Source of the DNA: Paracoccaceae bacterium
GTDB lineage: Bacteria > Pseudomonadota > Alphaproteobacteria > Rhodobacterales > Rhodobacteraceae
Assembly: GCA_014879735.1 (NCBI GenBank)
Contig: JACSRN010000092.1
Coordinates: forward strand, 1 to 34,305
Direction: 5' to 3'
DNA length: 34,305 nt
Positions within the stretch are counted from its first letter, which is position 1. Each line of letters begins with the position of its first letter. This document shows positions 33,260 through 34,305 of this stretch, in pieces. Below the pieces are notes generated by a model. The model made no database searches. It saw nothing but the letters and a program-made list of their open reading frames with translations, and had not been told where the DNA came from. The translations under genes and the position numbers were made by a program.

Positions 33260-34305
33260 ATGTCGGAAACCCCGGAACGGGCCTATCAGGTCCTTGCCCG
33301 CAAATACCGCCCCGAAACCTTCGCCGATCTCGTCGGCCAGGAGGCGATGGTCCGCACGCTCAGGAATGCCTTCGCCGCCGACCGCATCGCCCATGCCTTC
33401 ATCATGACCGGCATCCGCGGCACTGGAAAGACCACCACCGCGCGCATCATCGCCAAGGGCCTGAACTGCACCGGCCCCGACGGCACTGGCGGCCCGACAA
33501 CCGACCCCTGCGGCCTTTGCGACGCCTGCCGCGCCATCGGCGAAGGCCGGCATGTCGATGTGATGGAGATGGACGCCGCCTCGCACACCGGCGTGGGCGA
33601 TATCCGCGAGATCATCGATTCCGTCCATTACCGTGCGGCTTCGGCGCGCTTCAAGGTCTATATCATCGACGAAGTGCACATGCTGTCGACGGCCGCTTTC
33701 AACGCGCTGCTCAAGACGCTGGAAGAACCGCCGGCGCATGTGAAATTCATCTTCGCCACCACCGAGATCCGCAAGGTGCCGGTGACGGTGCTGTCGCGCT
33801 GCCAACGCTTCGACCTGAGGCGGATCGAGCCTGAGGTGATGATCGCCCTTCTGCGCCGGATCGCCACGGCCGAAGGGGCCGCCATCGCCGAGGATGCGCT
33901 GGCGCTGATCACCCGGGCGGCGGAAGGCTCGGCCCGGGATGCGACCTCGCTCCTTGACCAGGCGATCAGCCACGGCACCGGCGAGACCACGGCCGATCAG
34001 GTCCGTGCCATGCTGGGCCTGGCCGACCGGGGCCGTACGCTCGATCTTTTCGACCTGGTCATGAAGGGCGATGCGACGGCTGCGCTGTCGGAACTGGCGG
34101 CGCAATATGCCGATGGCGCCGATCCGATGGCGGTGCTGCGCGATCTGGCCGAGATCACCCATTGGATCAGCGTGATCAAGATCACCCCCGAAGCCGCCGA
34201 AGACCCGACCGTGCCGCCCGACGAACGTCGCCGTGGCCTCGACATGGCGGGCCGGCTGCCGATCAGGGCCTTGACGCGGATGTGGCAGATGCTGCTGAAG
34301 GCGAT
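33260..34305 (+). CDS. dnaX: DNA polymerase III subunit gamma/tau, 5' part
   Basis: The frame runs from ATG 33260 to the window edge (about 348 residues); the C-terminal tau part is outside. It is the AAA+ clamp-loader subunit. Seen: YQVLARKYRPETFADLVGQ, Walker A GIRGTGKT (51-58), the zinc module with C70, C84, C87 and C90 (TDPCGLCDAC), Walker B IIDEVHML, and sensor/arginine-finger region TVLSRCQRFDLRRI, then the domain III start. AGGACGG precedes the ATG at good spacing. Whether a programmed frameshift makes a gamma form cannot be judged because that part is missing. Confidence 0.97.
   Translation, partial: MSETPERAYQVLARKYRPETFADLVGQEAMVRTLRNAFAADRIAHAFIMTGIRGTGKTTTARIIAKGLNCTGPDGTGGPTTDPCGLCDACRAIGEGRHVDVMEMDAASHTGVGDIREIIDSVHYRAASARFKVYIIDEVHMLSTAAFNALLKTLEEPPAHVKFIFATTEIRKVPVTVLSRCQRFDLRRIEPEVMIALLRRIATAEGAAIAEDALALITRAAEGSARDATSLLDQAISHGTGETTADQVRAMLGLADRGRTLDLFDLVMKGDATAALSELAAQYADGADPMAVLRDLAEITHWISVIKITPEAAEDPTVPPDERRRGLDMAGRLPIRALTRMWQMLLKA

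Overview
The window is high-GC, gene-dense chromosomal DNA from an alphaproteobacterium, most likely of the Rhodobacterales (Rhodobacteraceae/Paracoccaceae). The reasons are a (2S)-methylsuccinyl-CoA dehydrogenase of the ethylmalonyl-CoA pathway, a serC leader RNA in front of serC-serA, an Mrp antiporter operon with fused A and B subunits, a bacterial ALDH16-type two-domain aldehyde dehydrogenase, and a DUF3859 protein. The genus cannot be fixed from this sequence alone. I see no tRNA, rRNA, CRISPR array, phage or insertion sequence.

Layout. 1-2400: the 3' part of recO with a terminator, an MFS transporter, and a convergent TetR-type regulator. 2400-4600 (minus strand): ispH, a possible 39-residue small ORF, a LysE-family exporter and rnhA, chained by overlapping stop and start codons. 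4700-7000: a secreted DUF3859 protein and mcd. 7100-9535 (minus strand): a small GlsB/YeaQ-type membrane protein, then serB, a GNAT acetyltransferase and a TauE/SafE permease chained by 4-base overlaps. 9536-10129 is the only long stretch without a recognisable gene. 10130-12995: serC and serA behind a structured leader RNA, so the three phosphorylated-pathway genes for serine lie together with serB divergent from serCA. 13100-17400: a PPP-family phosphatase, adenine deaminase (minus strand), a DMT transporter and a small P-loop kinase. 17496-23247: a complete six-gene Mrp-type monovalent cation/proton antiporter operon (AB fusion, C, D, E, F, G), every junction overlapping. 23329-26741: deoC and an ALDH16-type dehydrogenase, a plausible pair in which the acetaldehyde released by deoxyribose-phosphate aldolase is oxidised. 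26847-33188: a peptide-type ABC importer (binding protein, two permeases, two ATPases) followed by an M19 dipeptidase that could cleave the imported peptide. 33260 to the end: the 5' part of dnaX.

Most genes are ordinary core metabolism. The most interesting non-coding signals are: the serC leader, with two mutually exclusive stems and a final stem holding the ribosome binding site; three copies of a 24-base intergenic box always next to GC-rich hairpins; a strong hairpin between the binding-protein and permease genes; a hairpin covering the binding-protein ribosome binding site; and the gene-poor 9536-10129 segment. No wholly new multi-gene system is evident.
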